DNA from: Simmondsia chinensis
Lineage: Eukaryota > Streptophyta > Magnoliopsida > Caryophyllales > Simmondsiaceae
DNA length: 64,000 bases
Reading direction: 5' to 3'
Assembly: GCA_018398585.1 (NCBI GenBank)
Contig: JAGTTD010000005.1
Coordinates: 8,239,355-8,303,354, forward strand
In this document: positions 22,008 through 33,618 of the stretch, one piece after another
Position numbering within the stretch: position 1 is the stretch's first letter
How the letters are laid out: every line of letters begins with the position of its first letter
Program-made: the position numbers and the translations under genes
The notes under the pieces: generated by a model
Databases searched by the model: none
Seen by the model: the letters and a program-made list of their open reading frames with translations, nothing else
What the model was told of the DNA's origin: nothing

Positions 22008-22115
22008 ATTACGTCGAGGGAGCAACATCTGTGATGGTTTGGACATGTTAGGAAGAGACCAACCATTGCCCCTATCAGAAGAAGTGAACAACTCTATACT
22101 ACAGGCGGAGGGAGA

Positions 22116-22943
22116 TGTTGATGTATTTTCAAAATATTGGTTGTATAAAATGAATATATGTGTGTTAAATATTGTTTATATGTATATAAGATGTATTTGA
22201 GATTGTCCCGATACTTGTATGAGTGATTAGGGCATCATTGGGAGTATGTGTCGACACATGGGTCATATGCGTCGACACAAAATCCTATAGAACGCAGGGG
22301 AGATAGCTGTGTGTCGACACACATGGCCCGTGTGTCGACACACAGCCCGTTTCGGGTGCGCACGGAGGAACCTGTGTGACGACACACAGAAATTGTGTGT
22401 CGACACACAGGCTTACAGTGAGCCAGTGTGTCGACCTGTGTGTCGACAGTATCGACACACGGGCTTACAGAAAGCTGTGTGTCGATACTGTGTGTCGACA
22501 CACAACTTCGACACACAGGTCGATTTTGACGGTTTTCTGCGCGGTTTCTTCCCAGTTCTTTTATATATTGATGCTCTTGATTTTGGGACGTTTTTACAGA
22601 AGAGAATAGACCAGAGTTTCTCCCTTCTCATCAATAAGAAGAAAACATATAAATTGAAGTGGAATTTCACAAGAAACAAATTTGAAGAACATCTTCATGG
22701 TTCTTGTGTTCTATGTGAGTTTATCAAAGGGTGAGTTCTCTAAATCAACCAATCTCTAGACATTTTCATCAATCTCCTCCCATACACTTCTTTACTCCAT
22801 ATTTTGGTAGTTGTTGTATCCCCGAGGATATTTCGTATACCGAAATAAACCTTAAGGATAGTGATTACACGCCTCAACACCTGAGATCGTTTGGATACCC
22901 GGTTGCAAGGTTTTTGCAAGTATTTTCTGAATTTTTCCTAACA
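22116..22943 (+). mobile_element. Solo LTR of the Copia I family
   Basis: 828 bp, starts TGTTGATGTATTTTC and ends TTTTTCCTAACA, with a perfect 5-bp target duplication GGAGA at 22111-22115 and 22944-22948. The 5' end, the GTGTCGACAC-rich U3 and the 3' end are recognisably related to the LTRs at 24231-24952 and 29431-31071, here in opposite orientation. No internal sequence remains, consistent with LTR-LTR recombination. Confidence 0.85.
22238..22525. repeat. Cluster of GTGTGTCGACACAC palindromes in U3
   Basis: At least eight GTCGAC-centred sites, most in the 14-base palindrome GTGTGTCGACACAC or close variants, are packed into about 290 bases of the solo LTR U3. Related, more decayed clusters lie in both Copia I LTRs. 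They could be protein-binding or cruciform-forming sites; no factor is assigned. They create spurious Cys/His-rich frames on both strands. Confidence 0.85.
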
Positions 22944-23210
22944 GGAGAGGCAGGCCAAAGAAGAATTAGATGGAGACGATTCACATGACCTCACCCACCT
23001 CAACCTAAATGAAGAGATAGCCCTAGATAAAGTGGAGTGGAGGACTAGCATAGGTGTAGCTGATATTGCAGTTTAGGAGAGAGGAGCGCAACCAAGACGG
23101 TTCTAGCCCCCATAGACCTATTTGCATGCTTGTGTGACTTTATTTGCTATTGTTACTCTGTTGCTAGGTTGCTTTATTGCTATCACTGTTTAATGCTCCA
23201 TGCTCTACGG

Positions 23211-24018
23211 CATGGTTATCAAAATCGCGAGTTGGATTGTAGGATCCTATGATCCCATGATCCCACTATACTCTACCGACCCGAATCGTATAAAAAATTG
23301 TAAGAAAGTAGACTCGCAACGAACTCAAGTAGGATCGGTAGAATCGGGGTAGGATCGATAGGATCGCCGATTCTACCGAGTCAATAATAAAAAATAAAAT
23401 ATTTGAGATCTGACACCGATTCTACACCGATTCTACCGAATCTACTCTGATTCTACCTCGATTCTACTGATTCTACAGGTTATTTTTTAAATTTATTTTT
23501 TTCAGTTTTTTTTTTTACTTTTCCCTTCCCCTTTCTCATTTTTTTCCCCTTCCCTTTTCCTCCCCCCTCCCATAACCTAACCATAATCATTCTCTCACAT
23601 CACACTCTTCACTTATCTTCACCGACAGCCCTAGCCACTACCAATTGCGGCCAACTGACGTCGACTGACTGCCCCAGCCACTCACTGAGGTTTGACGCCG
23701 ACCCACGGGCCACACATAGACATAGCTTATTTTCTTTTTGTATAAATCATTGATTTTTATTTAATTTCTTATTCTTCTAACATATTGAGTTACTTGGGTA
23801 CTTGTTTTGATTTTCATTTTGTTTATTTTCAGCTTAATTTTTTTTGGACTTTTTTGATGTTCTTCATTACATATTTGAGGCTTATAATGTGATTTTATTG
23901 GATACAAGTTATTGTTTTACAGATAAAGTAGAATCTTACGATTCTCGATCCGAATCTACCATCCCAATCCTGAGTACCCCTCACCGATCCTACATAGAAT
24001 CCCGATTCTGACAACCTT
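23211..24018. mobile_element. MULE-like non-autonomous element
   Basis: Starts CATGGTTATCAAAATCG and ends CGATTCTGACAACCTT, imperfect terminal inverted repeats. It is flanked by 9-bp direct repeats GCTCTACGG (23202-23210) and GCTTTACGG (24019-24027), one mismatch; 9 bp is the Mutator-like target length. The interior is full of GATTCTACCGA-type words in both orientations and pyrimidine runs, with no transposase. Confidence 0.65.
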
Positions 24019-24068
24019 GCTTTACGGTTATGCTTTCTATCTATGTATTATTGTTTTTATGCTTTCCA

Positions 24069-24205
24069 GGTTGGGAGTTCTTGGACACAGCCTCTTTTTA
24101 GGATAGCACCATAAAAGGGCAACGCTGCATACATTCCCCCCCCCCCCCCCCCGGCCGACCCTTCATATTCGGGAGCCTTTGAAGCATTAGGTTTGTTATT
24201 GTTGC
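24069..24205 (+). mobile_element. SINE of the 5S-SINE body type with long C-run
   Basis: AGGTTGGGAGTTCTTGGACA, then GCTGCATACATT followed by 17 Cs (24136-24152) and GGGAGCCTTTGAAGCATTAG with a TTGTTATTGTTG tail. The C-run sits where other copies have short CCCCCC runs, so it is a slippage expansion. No 5S head. Confidence 0.75.
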
Positions 24206-24230
24206 ATAAATAAATAATATGAAACAATAA

Positions 24231-24952
24231 TGTTACAACATAAGGGGCAAATCACACAAAATAGTTAGGGAAAATACTAAACAGGTATCGATCTCAGTCA
24301 CCAGTTTTAAGGCATGTAGCGAACCACTTTCCTTAAGACCTACTTTGTTAATATCGAAATAATATCAGAGATACAATAAAACCCAAATACAGAGTGAGAA
24401 TAGGTGTATGGAGAGGAAAGATAATTGAAAGTTTGAACAAAAGAGAGAGAATGTATGATTTTCCCAAGTTACTTTGCAAATAAAAATGGGGGATATTTAT
24501 AGAATTTGACGTATCCCTTAGGATGAGACACATCACTCATTCTTATCCAAACAAGGGACACACCCCTTAAAAAAATACTAAATTAATTTCTTTAAAGACC
24601 ACAAAAAACCGTGCAAGTTAATGGTCATAATTACGCTATATGTTGACACATAGGCCTGTGTGTCGACACACAGAGCTGCACACAAGGTTCTGTAAGATTG
24701 TGTGTTGAACTGAATGTCGACACTCACAGTAACACACGAGGTACTGTAAGATTATGTGTCGAACTGAATGTCGGCACTCACATCAACACACAGGGTTCTG
24801 TAAAATTGTGTGTCGATACTCAGCTTCCCGAGAGTGTTTCTGCAGAGGTGTTGACACACTCAGCACATGTGTCGACACACACCACACTCAAACCAAACTC
24901 GTTATACAAATCCATAACGTTTTATTTAGTACTTTATTTTGAAAATACAACA
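24231..24952 (-). repeat. Copia I 3' LTR (left)
   Basis: In plus orientation begins TGTTACAACATAAGGGGC and ends GAAAATACAACA, giving TGTT/AACA ends. A minus-strand TATAAATAT at about 24,493-24,503 is the likely promoter. The U3 holds decayed GTGTCGACAC words. Confidence 0.85.
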
Positions 24953-25518
24953 ATATTTCCCCGCCATTTTCAAAATTGAAACATTGTCATACATAATTTG
25001 CAATATCTTGATATAAAAGAAGTCTTTATGCATAAATGAGAGTTCCTTTCGATTGAACCCTCACTTAACGAAGACATGTCACAATTAATTGGAGTGAAAT
25101 GGTAGAATAAGCTTTGAACAATACGAATCCATTTGACTAATCATACATGTCTCCACACACAAGACTTACTCCTTACAACACAACTTAACTTTGAGTGACA
25201 CGTTTGAGGCTTTGTGTCCCGTACCTTTCATGAATGTAACAGAGTCAAACCCTTGTTATTAAAACACTCCTTGAAGTGGCCAAACTTCACATTCACATAG
25301 GCGAACCCCATTGATCATGTCCCTGTAACACAACATTCAATTATTAGTTCGGGTCCATTGAGAGCATGTGCTCATCTTCTTTTTCCCTTTGTCATAGGTT
25401 ACCAAGCACTACACCAGGGATGTAAATTTACCTTTAGTGCTTGCAATCATATGGATGATGGAGCTCTCTCATTGAACGCAAGACCTGATGTTGTACTAGG
25501 CGTTAGGTTGAGGGTCCA

Positions 25519-28500
25519 TCATGGGTGACTAAAACTGACGGGTTTAAGCCCCATCCCTTTCCTTGTATTCAAGATCAAGCCTCTGTCAAGACTTTTCGTA
25601 AATGGATCCACTAAATTTTGACGTGTTCTTACAAAGTCCACAGTAATTGCCCCATTTTTGATGAGTTGTCTCACACCAATGTGCATGGGCTTCCCATTAT
25701 ACACCTCACTATACGCTTTTGAAGGCGTAGCTTAACTATCACAATGGATAGAAATTGATGAGATTGCCTTAGGCCACAGAGGAATCTCATACAAGAAATC
25801 CTTCAACCATTCTGCTTCTTTTGCCACGGAAGCTAGAGTAATGAACTCTGCTGACATGGTGGAACCAGTTATGCAGGTCTATTTCTTGGAACCCAAAAAA
25901 ATAGCACGCCCACCAATTAAGAATAGCCTACCGCTGGTCAAGGCGTAATCCTCCAAATGGGAGATCCAACTGGTATTTGAGTATCCTTACAAAGTAGGAG
26001 GACACCCATTATAAAAAAGACCATAATTTATAGTCTTCTTAAGATATTTTAGTACTCTTCATACCGCATGCCAATGTATCAAACTTGGATTGTTAGTAAA
26101 TCTAACCGTAATGGCTATATCCGGCCCAGTAGAAGTCATAGCGTACATAAGACAACCTATGACTCTAGCATACCTTAGTTGTTCCACTGGGGCACCATCA
26201 TTTGATACAAATTTTAAATTTCGATCCATCCGTGTGAAAATAGGAGCACATGCATACACATCAAAGTTTTTCAACATCTTTTCAATGTAATGAGATTGAG
26301 TCAAGGAAATCGTATCACCATTCCTTACTATCCTAATACCAAGAATAACATCCGCCTCACCCATGTCTTTCATAGCAAAATTATTAGAAATGAATTATTT
26401 TGTTTTATCTATTTGCTCCATATCAGTACCAAATATTAACATGACATCGACATACAAGCAAATAATCACTCCTTTATCATTGTCGAACTTGCTATAGACA
26501 CATTTATCGGATTCATTAACCTTGAATCCATTGTTTAAAACAACTTGAACGAACTCTTGGTGCCACTATTTAGGGGCTTGTTTTAGCCCATACAAAAAAC
26601 ATATGAGTTTACATAATTTCTTCTCTTAGCCCTGAATAACAAAACCTTCCGGTTGTTGCATCTACACCTCTTCTTCTAATTCACCATTTAAGAAAGCCAT
26701 TTTTGACATCCACTTGGTGAACCTTTAATTTATAGATAGAGGCTACAGCTATCAACACTTTAATGGTCGATATCCTTGCCACCGGGGGCATATATATCAA
26801 AGTAGTATATCCCTTGTCTTTGGGTAAACCCTATAGCCACTAACCGGGCTTTGAACTTATCAATAGTTCTATCGACCTTTATTTTCTTCTTGAAAATCCC
26901 CTTAGGCTTATTCCCTCGTGGAAGATCCATGAGAATCCGAGTGTTGTTCCCCATTATGGAATCCATTTCATCATCTACCGCCTATTTCCAAAAGGCAGCA
27001 TCATGAGACCTTATAGCCTCATCAAATGTCATAGGATCCGACTTTATGACACAACAATATGGAGTTTGATACTCCACATCGTCTCTAGTTGCTTTCACTA
27101 GATATGTGTAAAAATCATGGCCGAAAGATTTCTCTTTCCTCACTCTTTTACTTCTTCTAAGTTCTAGAGCGTTGTCAGGGATTTCCTCCCTCACATCATG
27201 ATTTCATCATTCGCCAAAGACATGTCATTGTCAAGTGAAAATAGTTTCTTTTGGTCTAGGAATTGAACTAAAACGTCTTTTCATCATAGATGGCATCTCT
27301 TGATTCAATTATCGTGTAAACATTTATGCAGTTCATTTGGTTCTATAACATAAAAAGATAAGCCTTACTATGTTTTGCATAGCCAACAAAAATACATTCA
27401 ATTCCTCTTTCACCTAATTTTTTCCTCGTAGGTTCTGGGACTTTAACAATTGCCCTGTACCCCCAAACCTTGAAGTGACTCAAGTTAGGTGGTCGTTTGT
27501 TCCATTTTTCATATAAGCGGTTATTTTACTCTTCTTATTAGGAACTTGGTTCAAAATATGACAGGCCGTAAGCACAGCCTCACCCAAAAAACTTCGCTGA
27601 GCCTGGAATATGATAACATGGCATTCACCATCTTGGTTAAAGTCTAATTTTTGACTTAGCCACTCCATTTTTTTATGGCGTATAAGGTGTTGTGACTCAT
27701 GTATTATACCCATGGATGCAAAGTATTTAAAATTATAATATTCACCACCACGATTAGTTCTCAAATGTTTCATAAATGTTTCACAATGTAATTTGGATTC
27801 GGCCTTATATGCTTTGAACTTATCCATTATTTTTTCATCTTTAAAGTTCAAAAGGAATACATAGCAATATCTTGAACAATCATCAATAAAAGTGATAAAG
27901 TATATCTTTCCTCCTAGTATAGGGGTACTTTTAAAGTTACATAAACCACTATATATTAAATCGAGTAGACTCATATTTCTTTGCTCTGAAGGAAACGGTA
28001 ATCTTGATATTTTCGTGAGCATACAAGTTTTAAATTTGTCATTAACCTTGTTAAAATGTGGAATTAGTTCCAAGTTGGCCATATCTTGCATTCTTTGAAA
28101 ATTAACATGTCCAAGTCTATGATGCCAAAGATAAGGAAAGTCAAGCATTTATACCGAATTAACCATTTTATTCACATTCAATTTAAACATTCCTTTATAC
28201 AAATATCCCTTTCCCACAAAGGCACCACCCTTTGATAGGATGAACTCGTCAACCTCAAAGACCAACCTAAACCCGAACCTATTCAGAAGGCTATGAGATA
28301 CAAGATTCTTTTTAACGTCCAATACAAAACATACATTGGTAAGGTAAGAGTTTTTCCCCAAGTAAAAGTCAAATCAAATTTTCCCTTACCCTTAATAGGT
28401 ATAGTTGCACTATTTCCCATAAATAAAACCGACCCATCATCAATGGGTTCAAATGTTTTAAATAATCCCTTGTCCTTACATGCATGCTTTGTAGCCCCCG

Positions 28501-29399
28501 AGTCAACCCACCAAGACTCATCGTCTTGAATGAGATTGACCTCGGAAATCATCACAGCGAAATTATTTTTCGAATTATCATTGCGATTACCCAACCCCTT
28601 GCCCCTTTTATTCTTGAGGCAGTAATAGTCCTTTTTCATGTGACCAGGCTTGTGACACTCCCAACAAATATGCTTGTGCCTCTTGTCATCACGCTTCTTT
28701 GTGAAGTGTCCGGTTCATTTTGGTCCTTTATTTGATTGGCCTTCTTCCAAGACATTAATCTTTCCCATGTCTCCGGGACGATCCTTATTCGTAGCCTGTA
28801 ACCTGTAACCTTCTTTAATGCAGAGATGGTTAGCCAACTCCTCAATAGACAAATCTTCCTTTTTATGTTTGAGTCTCTTTTTAGTGTCTTTCCAAAAGGA
28901 GGAATTTTGTCTATCAAAAAAGAAACGATGATGGTATCATCTATGTTTATTTATGTCGCTTAAAATGGTTTAAAATTCTTTCGATCTCATGGAATTACTC
29001 CATAACATACCGGTTATCTACCATCTTATAATTATTGAATTGACTAACAAGAAATTTCTTACTTGTAACGTCCTCCGCCATGTACCTCGTTTCAAGAGCG
29101 TCCCACAATTCTTTGGCGGTAGTCATGTTGGAATAGATATCGAACAGTGCATCCATCATACTATTAAGGATATGACCCCTATAAATGTAGTTACCGTTCT
29201 CCCACTTGAGTCTTGCACACTGTTCGGACAGAGTTTCATCATCGGATGGTGGTTCCAGGATTGGTGTATTCAAGACATACACCACATTCAAAGTAGCAAT
29301 TAAAAAATGCATCTTTCTTTGCCAACGAAGGAAATTTCTGCCATCAAAATGGTCAGGTTTCACAAAGTTCGCAGTCATATGTCGTTGAGAAGAGGCCAT
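25519..29399 (-). pseudogene. Copia I gag-pol, multiply broken
   Basis: Gag (29399-28995) reads HFDGRNFLRWQRKMHFLIAT and so on, a UBN2-type copia gag. The zinc knuckle near 28,650 (CWECHKPGHMKKDYYC) has Tyr where the third Cys is expected. The protease has WWVDSGATKHAC (28,520). Integrase (28148-27480) keeps HHRLGH and FIDDCSRYCYVF, but the next catalytic block reads LRTNRGGEY, with Asn for the catalytic Asp, and the Glu block is scrambled. Reverse transcriptase pieces lie at 26966-26760 and 26373-26059 (MKDMGEADVILGIRI), and RNase H near 25,860-25,520. Stops and frameshifts separate them all, so no enzyme can be made. Confidence 0.85.
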
Positions 29400-29430
29400 T
29401 TTTTCAAAAACAGAAACTAAGTCTTAAGAT

Positions 29431-31071
29431 TGTTAGAACACAAGGGTAAATCACGCAAAATAGTTAGGGAATACTAAACAGGTATTGATCTCAATCACCA
29501 GTTTTAAGGCGTGTAACGAACCACTTTCCTTAAAACTTACGTCATTAATACCGAAATAATCTTAGAGATACAATGAAACCCAAATATAAAGTGAGAGTAG
29601 GTGTATAGGGAGAAAAGATAACCAAAAGTTTGAACAAAAGAGAGAGTGTATGATTTTCCCAAGTTACTTCGCAAATTAAAATGGTGGCTATTTATAGAAT
29701 TTAATGTGTCCCTTGGGATGAGACATCACTCATCCTTATCCAAACAAGGGACACATCCCTTAAAAAATACTAAATTAATTTCTGTAAAAACTACAAAAGA
29801 CCGCGCAAGTTAACGGTCATAACTGCCCTGTGTGTCGAAGCTATGTGTCGACTCAAGGGGCTGTGTCGACGCGCAGACCTACACACAGGGTTCTGTAAGA
29901 TTGTGTGTCGAAAAGAATGTCGACACTCACATCAACACATGGGGAACTGTAAGATTGTGTGTCAACACACAAAATATGTGTGTCCATACTAAACTTCCCG
30001 AGAGCGTTTCTGCTGAGTTGTGTGTCGACGCACTCAGCACATGTGTTGATACATACTATACTCAAACCAAATACTCATTATACATATGCCAAATTGTAAC
30101 GGGCAGTGCATCTAGTGCGGGGTGGATACCGAGGATATTTCCCACATGCTCCTAACTTGCCCACGAGCAAAGGATGTCTGGAAGGCTGCGCACTCTTTGA
30201 AGTGGATCAAGCAGCTGCCAGCCAGGTCCAGAATCAAAGAAGAATTGAGATCTAGAAAAGGGAAAGCAACACTGAGAAGTTTGTGGTTACCTGCTGATTC
30301 ATCTGGAAGGACAAGAACTCAGCCATCTTCAGAGGGGAAAGGCCTAGTCCGTCGCAGACTATTAGTCGTGCAGTGACGATGGTTTTGGAATGGAAGTGCA
30401 AGTGCCGGATGGATGAGGAAGGATGAGCAGAAGAGGGAAGGGCGTGTTCTAACTGGAAAGGGAATAGATGGGTATCCTAGTCTCCCCCTGAGCAAGGGTG
30501 GGTGAAAGTTAATTTCGACGGATCTAAACGGCCTCCTAAAGCGGCCTTGGGTTTTGTTATTCGCAACTGGAAGGGAGATATTTTAGCCAGCGGAACTAGA
30601 AGACTTGGGAATGCTCCAGTCGTTGTCGCAGAAGTCCTGGCAGCCTGGGACGGTTTGGAATTGGCAGTGTCGAAAGGGGTAACTCATGTTATCCTGGAAG
30701 GGGATAACGAAATCGTTATCAGAACTCTCCAGGGCAAGTACAAGTGTCTTGGTGATATCCAGCTAATCGTGAATGAGATCAAGGCTCTGTGTGATCATCT
30801 TTGCCAAGTCAAGTTTTCTCATGTTTTCAGGGAGGCAAATAAAGCAGCGGACTGTGCAGCTAGCGAAGGTTACTCAAGACGAGGCTTCCATGTACAACTG
30901 TTGGAACCCTCGGAGACTCTTCTCCTCATCTCTCGAGCAGAGGCTTTAGGCTGCCCCTCTCTTAAAAGGGAAAGCTAAAGTCTGGTGTTGTGTCTTTACC
31001 ATCCTTTAAAAAAAAATTTTAAAAAAAAAAACATAACATTTTATTTGGTACTTTATTTTGAAAATACGACA
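29431..31071 (-). repeat. Copia I 5' LTR (right), interrupted by a LINE
   Basis: LTR sequence runs from TGTTAGAACACAAGGG at 29431 to about 30,091, then resumes at about 31,031 (ATAACATTTTATTTGG) and ends AAAATACGACA at 31071, colinear with the left LTR. Without the insert it is about 700 bp. Confidence 0.85.
30092..31030 (+). mobile_element. 5'-truncated LINE (zf-RVT plus RNase H) in the Copia I LTR
   Basis: Starts with a zinc-binding zf-RVT block (GVDTEDISHMLLTCPRAKDV, near 30,120), has a frame break, then a plant-type RNase H domain in an open frame at 30502-30978. The likely acidic residues are present: NFDGS, AEVLAAWDGLEL, LEGDNEIVI and FREANKAADCAASEG. It ends in an A-rich tail (31,008-31,031) joined directly to LTR sequence. 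5' truncation and A tail are typical of LINE insertion. Same family as the inverted copy at 31915-33491. Confidence 0.85.
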
Positions 31072-31099
31072 TAATATAATTGATTAAAATAATGAGTTT

Positions 31100-31760
31100 T
31101 TGGTAGGGATGTTAATTGCACTCGAATCAATCGGATATTCATCCAACCCGATCCATTTATGATGGATTTAAATGCAAAAAATGGATTTTAAATGGATTTG
31201 GATTTGGATGTTGGTAAATGGGTTTTCGGTCAGATCGGATTTGGATGACATCAAACCCAACCTAGACCTGGGTCAAATCCGACCTGAAATTATATTTAAT
31301 ATAGCAAAAAGTAAGTCTTTAATATGTCAAACTATATTCCAACATTTTTTTTACTGTGCCGACATTTTAAAGTTTGTTTTGGCAGTAAAATATTTTCTAT
31401 AGAACAATGATTCAACAAATTTATGTATAAAAGGTTATTATTAAGAGAGATTTGAATGATTGTCTAATATTATATTTATACATATTAAATAAAAAAGGAA
31501 AAAGATATAGCTATTTATCCAATTGAGGTATTATTATTGTTAATATATTATTATTAGATTGTAATAATTTTAATTTATTCTATAATTTAAATGGATGATG
31601 GATTTGGGTTGGTTATCCATTTCACCGTATTGATTTGGATTTAGATTGAATTTTTACTGAATAAATGAGTTTTTTTGGATTTGGGTTGGGTTGGGTTGGG
31701 TTTTTTCTAGGTTAGATTTGGATGAAGGCAAATCCAATTCATTGTCATCCATATTTATAC
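31100..31760. repeat. GGATTTGG-rich dispersed repeat
   Basis: Recurrent ATGGATTTGGATTTGG and GGGTCAAATCC words in both orientations, plus a (GGGTT)n run near 31,682-31,700. It begins TAGGGATGTTAATTG, like the ends of small hAT-like elements, but no right end or target duplication was identified. No coding sequence. Confidence 0.4.
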
Positions 31761-31914
31761 ATTGTTAATACAAAATATATAAACGAATAATTATTTAAAG
31801 TTTTTGTGCTAAAAAAAATTTATTTTAAAGTTTTATATAGAAAAATAGCCATTGAAAAGTATCCCAATAAAAAGACAGAACATAGTCCAAGGAAAAATTA
31901 GCACATATGTTGAA

Positions 31915-33491
31915 TTTTTTTTTTTTTTTTTAATGATGGTAAAGACAAAGAAACTGACTTCAGCGGCCCCTCCTAATCGAGGGACGACCCGAAGCCTCAG
32001 CTCTGGAGATGAAGAGGAGGGATCTGGAGGGCTCCAAAAGATCAACATGGAAGCCCAATCTCCCGAATCCTTCACTGGCCATAAAATCTGCTGATTTATT
32101 TGCTTCACGGTACACATGGGAGAATCTGATTTGACTAAGCTTCTTGCAGAGCGTCTTGATCTCTTCCCTAATGACTCGGATGTCACTAGGGCACATATAA
32201 CTGCCTTGTAGAGTTCTGATTACTACTTTGTTGTCACCTTCCAGGACAACCTGGGTCGCTCCTTTAGAAATAGCCACGGAAAGGTCGTCACGAGCAGCGA
32301 GAGCTTCAGCTACTATGATTGGGGCGTTACCAAGTCTTCTTGTCCACTGCTGATGGTGTCACTATTAGAGTTCCTAATGATGAATCCAGACGCGGCTTGC
32401 GTTGCACGTCTGGATCCATCGAAGTTAACTTTAACCCAGCCTGGATCCGGGGGGGACCAGGTCACCCATCTGTTCTGTCTCTTGAAGTTGTTAGGTCTGA
32501 TAACATTGGCCGTATCTTCGTCATCCAAAACAGTCCTACAGTGCCATTTCATAGCCATGGTCTTAGCTCGGTTCACAGTCTGAACTGGAGTGGGCTTTTC
32601 CCCTCTAAAGATTGCTGAGTTTCTATCCTTCCAAATATGCCAGCGGAGCACAGCGAACATTTCCATACTGCTCTTGCCTTTCCTTACTCGCATTTCCTCT
32701 TCAAGTCTCGTTCGCGTCGGAGGGGTGGGAATCCACTTAGACGTGGCTGCAACACCCCAAACCTCCTTGGCACGCGGACATTTGAGGAGCAAATGCGATA
32801 CATTCTCCATATTTTCTCTACACCGGATACATTGGTCATTCCACTCTGGAGTACATTTTTTCATTTGATCCCCTGTTGCCAAAAAACCATTCAAAGCTTG
32901 CCACAGGAAGACTTTGATCTTTGGCTGGATATTCAGATTCCAGATCCACCTGAATTCCCACTCATTCCTATCATTCCAGTTAAGGTTGTACGCCATCCAT
33001 GTTGCAGATTTCACACTAAATTCTCCCGTGCTGGTATAACCCCAGCATAGTTGATCCTCCCTTGAGATTCAAGGAATAGGGACACCCAAGATGTTATTTA
33101 AACACTCAGGGGTCACCAAACTCTCTAGCTTTTTTTGGTTCCATTCCCCGTCGGATATAAAATCCGCCACTTTGAGGGAGAGGTCCACGTCAGCCTGATC
33201 CCCCCTGTGTTCACCTAGTAGTGGCCCCTGGATCCTCACATCATAAACTTCTTCCGTGATTTTCTGGATTCGATTACCCCTATTCCGGTTTTTCTTCTTC
33301 TTCTTCGCTGATTTAGGTGACTTTCCAGCATTACTTGTAGGAGACATATCCTTGAGGAAATCTTGCAGCTCTCGCTTCTCTCTACCCTTCATCTTGCGCT
33401 TAATCGCTTTTCTCTGTTTTCTTGTTGAGCGTACTTTTTCTTTTATTCTCCAGCGCACTTTTTCTTGTTGAGCCCTTAATTTGATCCCCAA
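31915..33491 (-). mobile_element. LINE 3' part, inverted relative to the 30.1-31.0 kb copy
   Basis: The T-run at 31915-31931 is the A tail of the minus strand. Upstream come RNase H (32277-31960: VVLEGDNKVVIRTLQGSYMC), a frame break near 32,320, then zf-RVT and linker (33014-32313: CIRCRENMENVSHLLLKCPR). One in-frame TGA near 33,070 separates this from an upstream frame (33491-33069) ending ADFISDGEWNQKKLESLVTP, a normal pre-zf-RVT sequence. The first half of that frame is Lys-rich and coiled-coil-like and is not expected there, so an internal deletion may have joined a distant N-terminal part. Confidence 0.8.
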
Positions 33492-33618
33492 CCTTAAAAA
33501 TTATGTTAAAGACATTCGAAATAATTAAAATATTTTTATAAAAAAAAAAAAAAACTTTTCAGGAATCCTAATTAGGTTTTAAATACTTTTCAAGTGTCTT
33601 GATGTTTTAAAATATTTT

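Larger units (their letters stand above)
22008..23072 (+). mobile_element. LINE C-terminal fragment, split by a solo LTR
   Basis: Before the LTR, 22,020-22,115 encodes REQHL-stop-WFGHVRKRPTIAPIRR. After it, 22,949-23,072 continues GRPKKN-stop, ending in WRTSIGVADIAV. Together they are the C-terminus typical of plant LINEs (LRWFGHV, then GRGRPKKTW). The reading resumes directly across the LTR and its 5-bp target duplication, so the LTR landed in an existing LINE. Several stops make it dead. Confidence 0.75.
24231..31071 (-). mobile_element. Copia I: complete but dead Ty1/copia element
   Basis: Two LTRs of about 700-720 bp enclose decayed gag-pol in the copia order on the minus strand: gag, zinc knuckle, protease, integrase, reverse transcriptase, RNase H. 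A 0.94-kb LINE is inserted in the right (5') LTR. LTRs differ at many positions, implying an old insertion. Flanks (AATAA and TAATA) do not give a clean target duplication. A polypurine tract, GGCGGGGAAAT on the minus strand, lies just inside the left LTR at about 24953-24966. No canonical primer site is visible in the short gap between LTR (29431) and gag start (29399), which may reflect a deletion. Confidence 0.85.

Noticed and set aside
22309..22734. 141-codon plus-strand frame rich in Cys and His, resembling a zinc-binding repeat protein
   Set aside because: The Cys-Arg-His-Thr pattern is a translation of GTGTCGACACAC palindromes inside an LTR.
24136..24152. C-run as an assembly gap marker
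   Set aside because: It falls exactly at the C-rich position of the SINE body, so slippage of a real short run is simpler, although its exact length is unreliable.
31682..31700. Telomere-like repeat
   Set aside because: The unit is GGGTT, not the plant TTTAGGG.
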